Shown here in pieces: positions 34,474 through 44,239 of a stretch of 64,000 nucleotides of DNA. Each line of letters opens with the position of its first letter. The stretch's first letter is position 1. The translations under genes and the position numbers were made by a program. The notes below the pieces were generated by a model, which saw only the letters and a list, made by a program, of their open reading frames with translations, searched no databases and had not been told where the DNA came from. The stretch is from Cryobacterium sp. PH31-L1 (GTDB lineage Bacteria > Actinomycetota > Actinomycetes > Actinomycetales > Microbacteriaceae). The stretch lies in NCBI RefSeq assembly GCF_030063145.1, contig NZ_JASISM010000003.1:400716-464715 (forward strand), written 5' to 3'.

Positions 34474-34521
34474 GGTTCCAGTGTGTCAGCCTCCGGCTGG
34501 ATAGACGGCCAGAACGGTTCG

Positions 34522-34776
34522 CTAATCCTGTTCGTACTGCTCATCACCGTCGTGATCGTGATCGACACCGTTCGGCTTGACGTTGACCATCGCGACAGCG
34601 ATGCCGGGCGCGATAAGCAAATAGGCGTCTTCCAACCTTCCTTCACCGCTGTTCACGCGCAACCAGTATGGGAGCCCGGCGGCCAGGGCACCGTCGATCT
34701 CCACCTGGACTGATTCAATGGAACGGCCACCGAGCGAATACGGTTTGCCGCTATAGACAATATCGATGCGGTTCAA
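34522..34776 (-). CDS. Small hypothetical protein coupled to DUF7882
   Basis: An 84-residue soluble protein, NRIDIVYSGKPYSLGGRSIE at the start and a His/Asp-rich tail (NGVDHDHDGDEQYEQD) that could bind metal. I recognise no family. The start is set at TTG 34776, which overlaps the upstream stop (TTGA) and has AAGGA six bases before it; the longer open frame to 34896 lies inside the DUF7882 gene and is unlikely to be used. Confidence 0.6.
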   Translation of the reverse strand: MNRIDIVYSGKPYSLGGRSIESVQVEIDGALAAGLPYWLRVNSGEGRLEDAYLLIAPGIAVAMVNVKPNGVDHDHDGDEQYEQD

Positions 34777-35123
34777 GGTTCGTCCTTCACTGAACTCGAT
34801 TGTGCAGCCGACGTTTGTGCGGCTCCAGAGCGGGGTTCCGGAACGATCTGCAATCCGCCGGAAGAATTGGCCGTAGCCATGAGCGCTTCGATCCACTCGC
34901 GATTCAGGGTGGGTGAGCGACTACCGAAATACTTGTACGCGATAGGGATAGCGGGGTGCAGCCAGATCGTGCTGCGGCCATCCCCAGCCTGCGGGTCGTC
35001 GCGCCAACTGAAGTAGAACGATTCCCCACGGCGAAGCTTTGCACCGATGACCACCTGAACGTGCGCCAGTACCCGATCGTCGAAGTCCGCAGTGAGGGTG
35101 GAGTCGTAGGTCAGCTTTCCCAT
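34773..35123 (-). CDS. DUF7882-type Microbacteriaceae protein
   Basis: A 116-residue soluble protein. The order FDDRVLAHVQVVIGAKLRRG, ESFYFSW and IWLHPAIPIAYKYFGSR, then LNREWIEALMATANSSGG, is a family that I know almost only from Microbacteriaceae, where it is often mislabelled ATP-dependent DNA ligase because it resembles a fragment of LigD. No nucleotidyl-transferase Lys motif is present, so ligase activity is unlikely. Function unknown; coupled to the next small gene. Confidence 0.75.
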   Translation of the reverse strand: MGKLTYDSTLTADFDDRVLAHVQVVIGAKLRRGESFYFSWRDDPQAGDGRSTIWLHPAIPIAYKYFGSRSPTLNREWIEALMATANSSGGLQIVPEPRSGAAQTSAAQSSSVKDEP

Positions 35124-35163
35124 GTCTCGCTCCTGCTCGCGTGCAATCGGTACGGTCGGCGAC

Positions 35164-36141
35164 TTAGTCCCTCAGGTAGTGCTCCAGCCGCGGTACGTGC
35201 AACAGAGCCAGCGCCCGCTTCTCAATTTGCCGCACCCGCTCCCGAGTCACTCCCTCGATGTGGGCGATCTGGTCGAGGGTGCGCGGCTCGTTGCCATCGA
35301 GGCCGAACCGGGCCCGCAGAATGGAGCGCTCCCGCGGGGGGAGCGTGTCGAGGAAGAAGCGGATGTCTGCGGCCCGCAGGGTCAAAGTGGCGTGTTCGTC
35401 GGGCTGGGGGAGGTCATCGTCGATGATGAGTTCGGCCATGTCGCCGGCGCCATCACCGACCGGGGTGTGCAGGGAGATCGGTTCGTTGTCGTATTGCAGC
35501 AGTCGAAGCACGTCGCGCACGGGAAGCTGGGCGGCCTCGCCGATTTCGCGCGCGGTGGGATCGCGATCGAGCACGCTGGTCAGGTCTCGACGGATGCGCT
35601 TGATCTTGTTGAGTTTCTCGGCGGTGTGCACCGGGATGCGGATCATGCGTGATTTGTCGGCCATGCCCCGGTGGATGGCCTGGCGGATCCACCAGGTGGC
35701 GTAGGTGGAGAACTTGTAGCCGGTCATGAAGTCGTATTTTTCGACGGCCCGAACGAGCCCCATATTGCCGTCCTGAACGAGGTCCATGATGGGCACACCG
35801 CGACCGGAGTAGTGCTTGGCAATGCTCACGACCAAACGCAGGTTGGCCTCGATGAACTGATTCTTGGCACGGCGCCCGTCGTGCACGAGCCAGGCAAGTT
35901 CGCGCTCGTCGGACGAATCGCGCGTACCGACACCCTGCAGGAGCCGGGCCTCGGCGAACAGCCCGACCTTGATGCGGCGAGCCAGATCGACTTCCTGCTC
36001 GGCGTTGAGCAGGCTCCCCTTGCCGATGCGCCGCAGATAATCGCCGAAGGCATCCGTTGAGGCGGCGTTGTAATTGCCCGGTGAGGCGGTGCGACGGGGC
36101 GTGGCGGTGGCGGTGCGCGATTCCTGAACGGTGGTTGTCAT
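35164..36141 (-). CDS. Sigma-70 family RNA polymerase sigma factor (SigB/HrdB-like)
   Basis: A 325-residue primary-like (group 2) sigma factor. Region 1.2 begins DAFGDYLRRIGKG; region 2 is complete (NLRLVVSIAKHYSGRGVPIMD, then KFSTYATWWIRQAI); regions 3 and 4 follow, with the -35 recognition helix in GVTRERVRQIEKRALALL. The N-terminus lacks the long acidic region of the housekeeping factor, so it is probably an alternative such as SigB. ATG 36141 is preferred to an upstream in-frame GTG. On the minus strand TTGTCA, then TACTAAT, about 80-110 bp upstream, could be its promoter. Confidence 0.93.
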   Translation of the reverse strand: MTTTVQESRTATATPRRTASPGNYNAASTDAFGDYLRRIGKGSLLNAEQEVDLARRIKVGLFAEARLLQGVGTRDSSDERELAWLVHDGRRAKNQFIEANLRLVVSIAKHYSGRGVPIMDLVQDGNMGLVRAVEKYDFMTGYKFSTYATWWIRQAIHRGMADKSRMIRIPVHTAEKLNKIKRIRRDLTSVLDRDPTAREIGEAAQLPVRDVLRLLQYDNEPISLHTPVGDGAGDMAELIIDDDLPQPDEHATLTLRAADIRFFLDTLPPRERSILRARFGLDGNEPRTLDQIAHIEGVTRERVRQIEKRALALLHVPRLEHYLRD

Positions 36142-36420
36142 GGCTCTGTGCCCCCACATTTGTTCGTGCTGCCGTTCGTGCTATTCATGGCGACCTCCCC
36201 GTACTTTCCAAGTCATTAGTACACCCCCGAACGGGGTGGATGACAAGGGGTTGACTTCTTGCTCGGTCCACAGTACCTGAGGTTTTTTCGTCTTCTCAAC
36301 CCCTAATCTTACGAGTTGCAGAATTTGAAATGTCGGCACTGACGACGCGTAGGCTGACAGCATGAGCGAACAGGTGTCCGAACACTTTTCGGCGGGCTTC
36401 CGGTCCGTGACAGCGCACTC

Positions 36421-37560
36421 GTGAGGGCGCTGCGGGCGCTGGCGGCGGAGCAGCCGCTCGACTTTCTGCCCGTATTGCGTGCTGCGCTCGCCGGCACCGG
36501 GCCGGCTGTGCTGCCGGTACCGGTGGGCAGCGCCTCGGTAAGTTTTAGCGATGTACCGAAGCGAGTCGCCGTCGTCATCGAGACCTCGGGATCGACCGGG
36601 GAGCCCAAACGCGTCATGCTCGCCACCAATGCCCTGCTCGCCGGTGCTGCGGCCTCTGCCGTTGCCCTCGGCGGGGCCGGCCAGTGGCTGCTCGCCCTGC
36701 CCGTGCATTACATCGCCGGAGTGCAGGTGCTCGTTCGTTCGATCGCGGCCGAAACCAGCCCGTTGGTGCTGCCGCCCGGTCACTTCGATCCGCAGCAATT
36801 TCGGCGGCTGGCCGAGACCATGACCGAGCCGCTGCGCTACACCGCGCTGGTTCCGGTACAGCTGGCGCGCCTGCTCGACGCAGCGGATGACCCGGCACTG
36901 TTGGCCGTACTGCGCCGCTTCACCGCGATTCTGGTCGGCGGACAGGCGATCAGGCCCGATCTCATCGCCCGTGCGGCCGCGCAAGACGTACGGGTCGTGC
37001 GCACCTACGGGTCATCTGAGACCGCTGGCGGCTGCATCTACAACGGTGTGCCGATCGGCGACACCCTCGTGCGGGTCGTGGACGGGCAGCTGGAACTGTC
37101 GGGTTCGGTGCTCGCCGAGGGCTACCTCGACGACGAAGCGCGCACCGCTGACCGCTTTCAGCTGGAGCACGGCGCGCGCTGGTATCGCACCGGCGATCTC
37201 GGCGAAATCGTCGACGGACGTGTCACGGTGCTCGGCCGGGCCGACAACGTGATCATCTCCGGCGGGGAGAAGGTGTCCCTGGATGCCGTCGAACGCATCG
37301 TGCGGTCGTGCTCGGGGTTCGAGCAGGCCGTTGTGGTCGGTGTCGACCATGAGAAGTGGGGCCGGGTTCCGGTCGTGGTGGTAGCCGGGGAGGCTGCGGA
37401 TGATGCCGGGGTGGCAGCATCCGTCGTGGCGGCGCTGGGGCGTGCGGCCAGACCGGCGCGCACGGTTTGGGTGGCGGAGATTCCGCTGCTGGCCTCGGGC
37501 AAGCCCGACCGCAGAGCGCTGACCGCGCAGCTGCCAGCTTTGCACGTGAGCGGCCAGTAG
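36421..37560 (+). CDS. menE: o-Succinylbenzoate-CoA ligase (AMP-binding)
   Basis: A 379-residue adenylate-forming enzyme, short like other actinobacterial MenE. The P-loop is ETSGSTGEPKRV (about 60-71), the A5 motif is YGSSETAGG (about 197), then RTGDLGEI and the hinge GGEKVSLDAVE, and the catalytic Lys is in LLASGKPDRRAL near the C-terminus. It activates o-succinylbenzoate with ATP and CoA. GTG 36421 is the only reasonable in-frame start. menA follows 9 bp downstream. Confidence 0.93.
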   Translation: MRALRALAAEQPLDFLPVLRAALAGTGPAVLPVPVGSASVSFSDVPKRVAVVIETSGSTGEPKRVMLATNALLAGAAASAVALGGAGQWLLALPVHYIAGVQVLVRSIAAETSPLVLPPGHFDPQQFRRLAETMTEPLRYTALVPVQLARLLDAADDPALLAVLRRFTAILVGGQAIRPDLIARAAAQDVRVVRTYGSSETAGGCIYNGVPIGDTLVRVVDGQLELSGSVLAEGYLDDEARTADRFQLEHGARWYRTGDLGEIVDGRVTVLGRADNVIISGGEKVSLDAVERIVRSCSGFEQAVVVGVDHEKWGRVPVVVVAGEAADDAGVAASVVAALGRAARPARTVWVAEIPLLASGKPDRRALTAQLPALHVSGQ

Positions 37561-37569
37561 CATGGGGGC

Positions 37570-38622
37570 GTGGCACAAGGAGCTCGGCCGGTCAGGCCCA
37601 AACAACAACGATTGAACCCCCAGGCGACGCTGGCTGGCGCTGATCTTGGCGCTCCAAAGGCCGTTAAGGCCGCGGGCAGCGGCAAATCCGGCCACCCGGC
37701 CTATAAGAACGGCCCGCCCCGCAAGGGGCCGGCGAAGGTGAAGCCGGCGACGGCCTCCGACTGGATCTCCGGCGCCCGCCTGCGCACCCTGCCGCTCGCT
37801 ATCGCTCCGGTTTTGCTGGGCACCGGCGCCGCCATCGTGGCGAGCGGCCCTGGCATCTATCACCCGGTGCGTGCGCTCCTCGCCCTCGCCGTGGCCCTGC
37901 TGCTGCAGATCGGCGTCAATTACGCCAACGACTACTCCGACGGCATTCGCGGAACCGACGCCTTCCGGGTGGGGCCCGCCCGGCTCACCGGCGGCGGCGT
38001 CGCCAACCCGCGCACCGTGTTGCGTGTGGCCCTGGTCTTCTTCGGCCTCGCGGCCGTGGCAGGCCTGACGCTCGTCGTTCTGACCCAGTACTGGTGGCTG
38101 CTGCTGGTGGGCGTCGTCGCACTCGCCGCAGCGTGGTTCTATACCGGCGGCAAGAAGCCGTACGGCTATCTCGGCCTCGGAGAACTGTTCGTGTTCGTCT
38201 TCTTCGGCCTCGTCGCCACCGCCGGCACGACCTACGTGCAGGTCGGCGATTTCACCACCGAGAGTGTGCTGGGAGGCGTCGCCATCGGGCTGATCGCCTG
38301 CGCCGTGCTCATGGTCAACAACCTGCGCGACATCGTGCCCGACAAGGCCGCCGGTAAGCGCACCCTCGCGGTGCGCATCGGCAGTAGGGCCTCCCGGGTC
38401 GTGTTCTGCGTCTTCCTGCTGCTGCCGTTCGTGATCGCCGGACTGTTCAGCCTGGTTTACCCGCTCGGAATCTTCACGTTCTTTGTTCTGCTACTCGCGC
38501 TGCCGGCCTGCCTCATCACCATCACGGCGAAGTCCGCGAAGGAACTCATCCTCGCCCTCAAGCTGACGAGCCTCGCGGCGCTCGGCTACGGGCTGCTACT
38601 GGGACTTGCTTTCGCGTTCTGA
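37570..38622 (+). CDS. menA: 1,4-Dihydroxy-2-naphthoate polyprenyltransferase
   Basis: A 350-residue UbiA-type membrane enzyme. A basic N-terminal tail of about 55 residues precedes eight or so helices. The diphosphate-binding motif is NYANDYSDGIRGTD (about 117-130) and the second aspartate-rich loop is NNLRDIVPDKAAGKRTLAVR (about 257-276). It joins a polyprenyl chain, made by the synthase at 44240-45310, to DHNA to give demethylmenaquinone. It follows menE closely and its 3' end overlaps the convergent DUF4229 gene by 27 bp. Confidence 0.95.
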   Translation: MAQGARPVRPKQQRLNPQATLAGADLGAPKAVKAAGSGKSGHPAYKNGPPRKGPAKVKPATASDWISGARLRTLPLAIAPVLLGTGAAIVASGPGIYHPVRALLALAVALLLQIGVNYANDYSDGIRGTDAFRVGPARLTGGGVANPRTVLRVALVFFGLAAVAGLTLVVLTQYWWLLLVGVVALAAAWFYTGGKKPYGYLGLGELFVFVFFGLVATAGTTYVQVGDFTTESVLGGVAIGLIACAVLMVNNLRDIVPDKAAGKRTLAVRIGSRASRVVFCVFLLLPFVIAGLFSLVYPLGIFTFFVLLLALPACLITITAKSAKELILALKLTSLAALGYGLLLGLAFAF

Positions 38623-38913
38623 CTTGGCCTGCACGGCGTTGGACTGCTGCTCAGCGGCGTTCAACGCGGAGTCCTCGATCTCGGAATCCGGGTTTACCTG
38701 CTCTTTGTCGGGGTGCCGCGCCTTGTAGAGGTCGCGCGCAACGCTCTCGCGGGATTTGCCGAGCAACAGGTACGACAGGCACAGCCCGATCAGGGCCGCG
38801 ATCACAGCGGATGCCCAGGGCCAGAATCCCAGAGACAGCAGAATCGCCAGCGGAACGGCAAACATTAAAACGCGCAACACGGAGTAGTACAGCCAGGGGG
38901 GCACGGATTTCAT
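38596..38913 (-). CDS. DUF4229 family membrane protein
   Basis: A 105-residue protein with two membrane helices (about 8-28 and 32-52) and the sequence LLGKSRESVARDLYKAR typical of the actinobacterial DUF4229 family, then an acidic tail. Function unknown; it is regularly found beside men genes in actinobacteria. Its 3' end overlaps menA. Confidence 0.85.
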   Translation of the reverse strand: MKSVPPWLYYSVLRVLMFAVPLAILLSLGFWPWASAVIAALIGLCLSYLLLGKSRESVARDLYKARHPDKEQVNPDSEIEDSALNAAEQQSNAVQAKSERESKSQ

Positions 38914-38985
38914 GGATCCAGCTTAGAATGCCCCGGCTGAGTAGGCGCACATGTCTCTCACGGTGAAACGGCTTACAATCAAGTT

Positions 38986-39468
38986 ATGCCCAAGCTCTTG
39001 ATCGGACTAGGACTGGCCCTGGTCATCCTCACCGTCTACACCCTCGTGGACTGTGCCGTGTTCGACCGCAAACGCATTCGCGGATTGCCGCGCTGGGTGT
39101 GGATTTTCGTTATCGTGCTGGTGCCGCTGATCGGCCCGCTGCTCTGGCTGCTCGTCGGCCACGGTCGTGCTACCCCGACCACGCGGTCCTTTCGTTCCGT
39201 TGCGCCTGATGACGACGTGGAATTTCTGCGTGGTCTTAACAACGGTGGCCTGAACGGCGGCAGCGTGAAGACGGACAGCGGCGAGAACCGCCCGTTCAAC
39301 GAGAAAGACCAGCAAGAGCGCATCCGTCGCATGGAGCAGGACCTCGCGGACCTCGACAAGAACGACCCGACACCGGGCAAGGGCGGCACCGCTGGCACTG
39401 CCGGAGTTGACCCGACGAAGAAGAACGAACCGGGCGAAGGCGAACAGCCTGGCCGTCGGGATGCCTGA
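38986..39468 (+). CDS. PLDc_N domain small membrane protein
   Basis: A 160-residue protein. Two membrane helices surround the short loop with [19 protein letters not shown], followed by [18 protein letters not shown]; this is the phospholipase D N-terminal (PLDc_N) membrane domain without any phospholipase part. A charged cytoplasmic tail of about 95 residues follows. Function unknown. Its stop overlaps the menD start. Confidence 0.85.
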   Translation: MPKLLIGLGLALVILTVYTLVDCAVFDRKRIRGLPRWVWIFVIVLVPLIGPLLWLLVGHGRATPTTRSFRSVAPDDDVEFLRGLNNGGLNGGSVKTDSGENRPFNEKDQQERIRRMEQDLADLDKNDPTPGKGGTAGTAGVDPTKKNEPGEGEQPGRRDA

Positions 39469-41185
39469 GCGGTCCATCCTCAACCCTCGTAGCCCGGCGA
39501 CGGATTTCAGCGTCGCCCTCCTGAACGAATTCGTTCGGCTCGGCGTTCGTGACCTCGTGCTGTGCCCCGGTGCCCGCTCGCAGGCGCTCGCTCTGGCCGC
39601 GGCCGAGCTGGAACGGGCCGGCAGCATCCGCTTGCACGTGCGCACCGACGAACGCAGCGCCGGATTTTTGAGCGTCGGCCTCGCCCTCGAGACGGGCCTG
39701 CCCGCCCTCGTCGTGGTGACCTCGGGAACCGCCGTCGCGAACCTGCACCCGTCCGTGCTCGAAGCCCACCATGCCGGAGTGCCGATGATTCTGTTGACGG
39801 CCGACCGCCCGGCCGAGCTGCGCGGCATCCGCTCGAACCAGACCACCGTGCAGGCTGGCCTGTTCGGGGTTGCCACTCGGCTGTGCCTCGACGTTCCGGC
39901 ACCGGTCGGCGAGCCCGATGAGACCGCCATCGCCGTGGTACTCGCCCGGCAGGCGATGGATGCTTCCACCGGCGTTGTCACCGCGGCTCCCGGCCCCGTC
40001 CAGCTCAATCTGGCTTTTCGTGAGCCGCTGTCGGCTGCGGCGCCGTTCTCATTGCCGGTGATTCCCCGTGGGCCTGCCGCCGAGCTTGGCGCTGCGCCGG
40101 AATTGCTGCCCGACGGGCCGGCCATGCTTCTCTCGGTCGGGCCGCGCACCGTGGTCGTGGCCGGTGACGGGGCCGGGCCCGCGGCGGAAGAGCTGGCGCA
40201 CGCCGGCGGCTGGCCGCTGCTGGCCGAAGTCTCCAGTGGCGCCCGGTTCGGGCCGAACCTGATCGTGCATTACCGGGAACTGCTCGCCGCTGTCGACCTC
40301 GGCGGCGACGTGGAACGGGTGATCGTCTTCGGACACCCCACCCTCAGCCGGGAGATTCCGGCCCTCATCGCCCGCGACGGCGTCGAGACCATCGTCGTCG
40401 CCCCGACCGGCCTCGAATGGTACAACCCTGGCCGCGCTGCACGCGCCTTCACCCGCTCGGTCGGAGCGGATGCCGCCTGCACTGCGGCCGCACGCACGCC
40501 GGCCGGCCGCGAATGGCTCGGCCGCTGGGTCATGACCAGCCGCGCCCTCGCCGAAGCGGCGGCTGACGAAGGTCGGGCACCCATCGATAAGCGCGGCATC
40601 ACCCGCGCCGAACTGGCGGTCTTGCGTGCGCCGCTGACCCGGGCGCTGCTCGTCGACGCGGTGTGGCGGGCATCCTGGCCGCACGACCGGCTCGTGCTGG
40701 GAGCGTCCCGGCTGATTCGCGAGGCAGACAAGCGCGTGCCAGGCAAGAAGATCACCGTGCTCGCCAACCGGGGTCTGGCCGGCATCGATGGCACCATTGC
40801 CACCGCGCTCGGAGTGGCGCTGGCCAGCCAGGCCGAACCGGAACCGCGTTCGGCGGGCGTGACCCGGGCTCTGCTGGGCGACCTCACTTTTCTTCACGAC
40901 GTCGGATCGCTGCTGCTCGCCCCGGGCGAAGCCGAGCCCCGGCTGCAGGTCATCGTCGGCGTCGATGGTGGCGGCAGCATCTTCGACGGTCTCGAGGTGG
41001 CAGCGACGGCTCCCGCTGAGGCGATGGAGCGGGTCTTGTACACCCCGCGGAAGGTGGACCTGAAGTCGCTCGCCGCGGCCTACGGCTGGGACTACGAGAT
41101 CGCCGCGACCAGAGCCGACCTGGAGCGCGCCCTCACCGGTGCCCCCACCCGTCCCACGATCCTCGAGGTGCCCCTCCTCCGCTAG
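39461..41185 (+). CDS. menD: SEPHCHC synthase (menaquinone biosynthesis MenD)
   Basis: A 574-residue thiamine-diphosphate enzyme that joins 2-oxoglutarate to isochorismate. The N-terminal Pyr domain shows [20 protein letters not shown] (about 30-50), [14 protein letters not shown] with the catalytic Glu, and [15 protein letters not shown]; the PP domain has [20 protein letters not shown] (about 440) and [14 protein letters not shown] in the cofactor-binding region. ATG 39461 overlaps the upstream stop. Confidence 0.96.
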   Translation: MPERSILNPRSPATDFSVALLNEFVRLGVRDLVLCPGARSQALALAAAELERAGSIRLHVRTDERSAGFLSVGLALETGLPALVVVTSGTAVANLHPSVLEAHHAGVPMILLTADRPAELRGIRSNQTTVQAGLFGVATRLCLDVPAPVGEPDETAIAVVLARQAMDASTGVVTAAPGPVQLNLAFREPLSAAAPFSLPVIPRGPAAELGAAPELLPDGPAMLLSVGPRTVVVAGDGAGPAAEELAHAGGWPLLAEVSSGARFGPNLIVHYRELLAAVDLGGDVERVIVFGHPTLSREIPALIARDGVETIVVAPTGLEWYNPGRAARAFTRSVGADAACTAAARTPAGREWLGRWVMTSRALAEAAADEGRAPIDKRGITRAELAVLRAPLTRALLVDAVWRASWPHDRLVLGASRLIREADKRVPGKKITVLANRGLAGIDGTIATALGVALASQAEPEPRSAGVTRALLGDLTFLHDVGSLLLAPGEAEPRLQVIVGVDGGGSIFDGLEVAATAPAEAMERVLYTPRKVDLKSLAAAYGWDYEIAATRADLERALTGAPTRPTILEVPLLR

Positions 41186-41305
41186 TGGCGCCTCTATCTC
41201 CGCTCTCGCGAAGTGGGGGGCGAGTTATCCACAGATTTGTGGCGAGCGGATCCTCAGCCGGGGGACTTGGTACCGTTTAAGACACACGGATGCCGGGAGG
41301 CCCAG

Positions 41306-42160
41306 ATGACCGATTCGCCCCGGGGGCATCCGCAGACCGGCGGCCTCCCTGAATACGCACCACCCGGACAAGCACCGAACCCGCCGACACGTCGTGGCGG
41401 CCTCGCTCTCTCGGCGCTCATCGTAGGCATCAGCGCCTTCGTCCTCGGCTGGATTCCGATTCTGGGACTGCTGCTGGGTGTCGCTGGCATCATTCTCGGA
41501 ATCCTGGCCATGCGCAGGCCGGGCGGCAAATCGTTCGGGCTCGCGGGCCTGATCGGATCATCCCTGGCCGTGCTGGCCAACGTTCTCGTGACCATTGTGA
41601 TCGTGGTCGCGCTGGTGAATTCGGGTATCGGCACGGCCGTGCTCACCGATGCCCAGCCCGTCATCACGCCCTGCTATTCCTTCAACGGGCCGGGCGACTA
41701 CCTGAGCAACCAATCCGCTGAAAAGACGGATGCCTGTATCACCACCCTGGAACTCTGGGGTGAACGAGACCCCGACGGTGTCATCCACAAGACGGGCGTG
41801 GGCAGCATCCTTGGCAGCGTACTAGTGGAGCCGGTGGCGGTGGCCAGCACCGACGACTGGGTTCCCGGCGGCAGCCTCGACGACATGGTCGATTTTCTGA
41901 ACCAGAGCTACTTCCCCCAGGCCGGCGAGGTCACGAGCCTGAAAGAAGCCGTCACCCTCGACGGCGTCGACGCCAATCTCACCCGCATGATCAGTACCGC
42001 CGAGAACACCCGCACCAAGGCGTTCCTCACCGTCTTCGCCCCGGACATCTACCAGTCAGCCGGGGAGCCGGTGAAGTTCTTCCTGGTCTCCTTCGTCATT
42101 CCCGAAGACAACGGGGAGGAGATCATCGCTGCCGCCATTGATTCCTGGCGCTGGAAATAG
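41306..42160 (+). CDS. DUF4190-like membrane protein with extracytoplasmic domain
   Basis: A 284-residue protein. A Pro-rich cytoplasmic N-terminus (1-32) leads to two helices with the short loop LGILAMRRPGGKSFGLAGLI between them, as in DUF4190 proteins, then an outside domain of about 185 residues (two Cys at about 118 and 138 that could form a disulfide). The outer domain matches nothing I know. GGGAGG lies 7 bases before ATG 41306. It is convergent with menF. Confidence 0.75.
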   Translation: MTDSPRGHPQTGGLPEYAPPGQAPNPPTRRGGLALSALIVGISAFVLGWIPILGLLLGVAGIILGILAMRRPGGKSFGLAGLIGSSLAVLANVLVTIVIVVALVNSGIGTAVLTDAQPVITPCYSFNGPGDYLSNQSAEKTDACITTLELWGERDPDGVIHKTGVGSILGSVLVEPVAVASTDDWVPGGSLDDMVDFLNQSYFPQAGEVTSLKEAVTLDGVDANLTRMISTAENTRTKAFLTVFAPDIYQSAGEPVKFFLVSFVIPEDNGEEIIAAAIDSWRWK

Positions 42161-42172
42161 CTCGCGGCGGAA

Positions 42173-43405
42173 TCAGCCGAAGGCCTCCACGATGGGGCGA
42201 AACTTCATCTTCGTCTCGGCGAGCTCGTGCTCCGGATCGGAGTCCAGCACGATTCCGCAGCCGGCGTAGGCGGTGATGCCGCCTTCGGGCGCGACCTGCG
42301 CGCAGCGCAGCGCGATCGCCCACTCTCCGTCGCCGTCGGCGCCGACCCAGCCGACCGGCCCGGCGTAGCGGCCGCGGTCGAACGGTTCGAGCTCGCGAAT
42401 GAGATCCAGTGCCTGGTCGGTGGGGGTTCCGGCGACCGCAGCGGTCGGGTGCAACGCCGCGATCAGGTCGAGCGACGTCGACCCGTCGCTCAGGGTGCCC
42501 TCGAGATCCGTCGCGAGGTGCCACAGGTTCGGCAGCTTCACGGTGAACGGAATCTCGCTCGTCGCGAGCACAGACGTGTGCGGGCGCAGCGACTTGAGAA
42601 CGCTCTGCACGGCGAACTCGTGCTCGTCGCCGTCCTTCGACGAGGTAGCCAGGGCCAGGGCCGCCTCTCGGTCGTCCTCGGCATCCGCTCCGCGCGAGAT
42701 CGTGCCGGCCAGCACGCGGGCGTTGACCGAACCGTGGTCGGCGCGAATCAGGGTCTCCGGGCTCGACCCGATGAGGCCATCGACGGCGTAGGTCCAGCAA
42801 TCCGGGTAGCCCAGTGCGAGTCTCGTGATAGCGCGGCGCAGGTCGGATTCGGCCGGTACCCGCCCGACCAGGTCGCGGGCGAGCACAACCTTATTGACCT
42901 GCTGGGCCCGAATGTGCTCGATGCCCGAGCTGACCGCTGCGCGAAAACCGTCGGGTGGCAGCGCTCCGGGCAGCAAGGCGATGCGATACTCGTCGCCGAG
43001 CGGATGCAGCGCGAGCGGGTTCTCCGGTGCGCTCTGCCCGGTCGCCCAGATGCGCGTCACCCAGCACTGGCCATCTTCGCGGCCAACGATGATCTCGGGC
43101 ACGATCAGCACGCTGGTTTGCGCAGACGCCTCATCGAACGCGAAAGCGCCGAACGCGAGCAGCCCGGTGCCGGTGCGTGCGAGCGGGTCGGTCACGGTGG
43201 CCAACCGGGCGACCTGTTTCCAGGCGGCGGCGGCATCCGACATGCGGGTGGGACCGGAGAATTCAAGCCTGAGGGCGCAGCCGATTCCGGCCAGACCCTG
43301 GTTGCGACGCATCCAGAGCAGGGGCGAGCGGCCATCGAGCAGCAGGATCAGTTGGCGGATATCGGCTATCGGGGAGGTTTCGACCGTCAAGGCCTGCACA
43401 TTCAC
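42173..43405 (-). CDS. menF: Isochorismate synthase
   Basis: A 410-residue chorismate-binding enzyme that isomerises chorismate to isochorismate, the entry step to menaquinone. The conserved core includes NKVVLARDLVG (about 164), the segment GSSPETLIRADHG, LAGTISRGADAEDD, and HPTAAVAGTPTDQALDLI followed by the Mg2+-binding ELEPFDRGRYAGPVGW. A salicylate synthase or anthranilate-type enzyme is less likely given the men neighbours. It is divergent from menG. Confidence 0.93.
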   Translation of the reverse strand: MNVQALTVETSPIADIRQLILLLDGRSPLLWMRRNQGLAGIGCALRLEFSGPTRMSDAAAAWKQVARLATVTDPLARTGTGLLAFGAFAFDEASAQTSVLIVPEIIVGREDGQCWVTRIWATGQSAPENPLALHPLGDEYRIALLPGALPPDGFRAAVSSGIEHIRAQQVNKVVLARDLVGRVPAESDLRRAITRLALGYPDCWTYAVDGLIGSSPETLIRADHGSVNARVLAGTISRGADAEDDREAALALATSSKDGDEHEFAVQSVLKSLRPHTSVLATSEIPFTVKLPNLWHLATDLEGTLSDGSTSLDLIAALHPTAAVAGTPTDQALDLIRELEPFDRGRYAGPVGWVGADGDGEWAIALRCAQVAPEGGITAYAGCGIVLDSDPEHELAETKMKFRPIVEAFG

Positions 43406-43499
43406 TTCTGTAGCCTACGCCCGCGCCACCGCAGCTATGCGAATCCGTGCCCCGGCAACCATGCAGTTTCGCCGGTCGTGCGCATCCTAGAATGATGGA

Positions 43500-44210
43500 G
43501 TGAATAGAGCAGACCTGAACAAACGGCCCGCGCAGGTGGCTGCCATGTTCGACGAGGTCGCCGCCCACTATGACCGCACGAACGCGCTGCTGTCGGTCGG
43601 CAACGCGTCGCTCTGGCGCCTCGCGACGACCAAAGCGGTCAGCCCGCAGGCTGGCGAGCGCATTCTCGACATCGCCGCCGGCACCGGAACCTCCAGCGCG
43701 GCCCTCGCCCACAGCGGCGCCCACGTCGTCGCGGCGGACTTCTCCGCCGGCATGATCGAGGTCGGCCAAAATCGCCATGCGCACAACCCGAACGTCGAGT
43801 TCGTGCAGGCCGACGCTACCGCGCTGCCCTTCAAGGACAACGAGTTCGACGCCGTCACCATCTCCTTTGGGCTACGCAACGTGGTCGAACCGAAGAAGGC
43901 GCTCGCCGAGTTCTACCGGGTGACCAAGCCCGGCGGTCGCGTTGTCATCTGCGAGTTCTCCACTCCGCCGCTTTCACTCGTGCGCCAGAGCTATTTCGCG
44001 TACCTCAATCACGTCATGCCGCGGGTTGTACGCCTCGCCTCATCGAACGCCGAAGCCTACGACTACCTCGGCGAGTCGATCGCGGCCTGGCCGACTCAGC
44101 CGGTGCTCAGCGGATGGCTGCGCTCGGCCGGATACTCCGCCGTCGCCTACCGCAACCTCACACTCGGCATCGTGGCGCTGCACCGCGGAACCAAGCCCGC
44201 GGCATCCTGA
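43500..44210 (+). CDS. menG: Demethylmenaquinone methyltransferase
   Basis: A 236-residue SAM-dependent methyltransferase of the UbiE/MenG family, last step of menaquinone synthesis. Motif I is ILDIAAGTGTSSAAL (about 58-72), and the family signatures YDRTNALLSVGN (about 24-35) and DEFDAVTISFGLRNVVEPKKAL (in parts, about 116-137) are present. GTG start. The polyprenyl synthase gene follows 29 bp downstream. Confidence 0.95.
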   Translation: MNRADLNKRPAQVAAMFDEVAAHYDRTNALLSVGNASLWRLATTKAVSPQAGERILDIAAGTGTSSAALAHSGAHVVAADFSAGMIEVGQNRHAHNPNVEFVQADATALPFKDNEFDAVTISFGLRNVVEPKKALAEFYRVTKPGGRVVICEFSTPPLSLVRQSYFAYLNHVMPRVVRLASSNAEAYDYLGESIAAWPTQPVLSGWLRSAGYSAVAYRNLTLGIVALHRGTKPAAS

Positions 44211-44239
44211 CCCCGGATCAACTCGATAGGCTGACTTAC

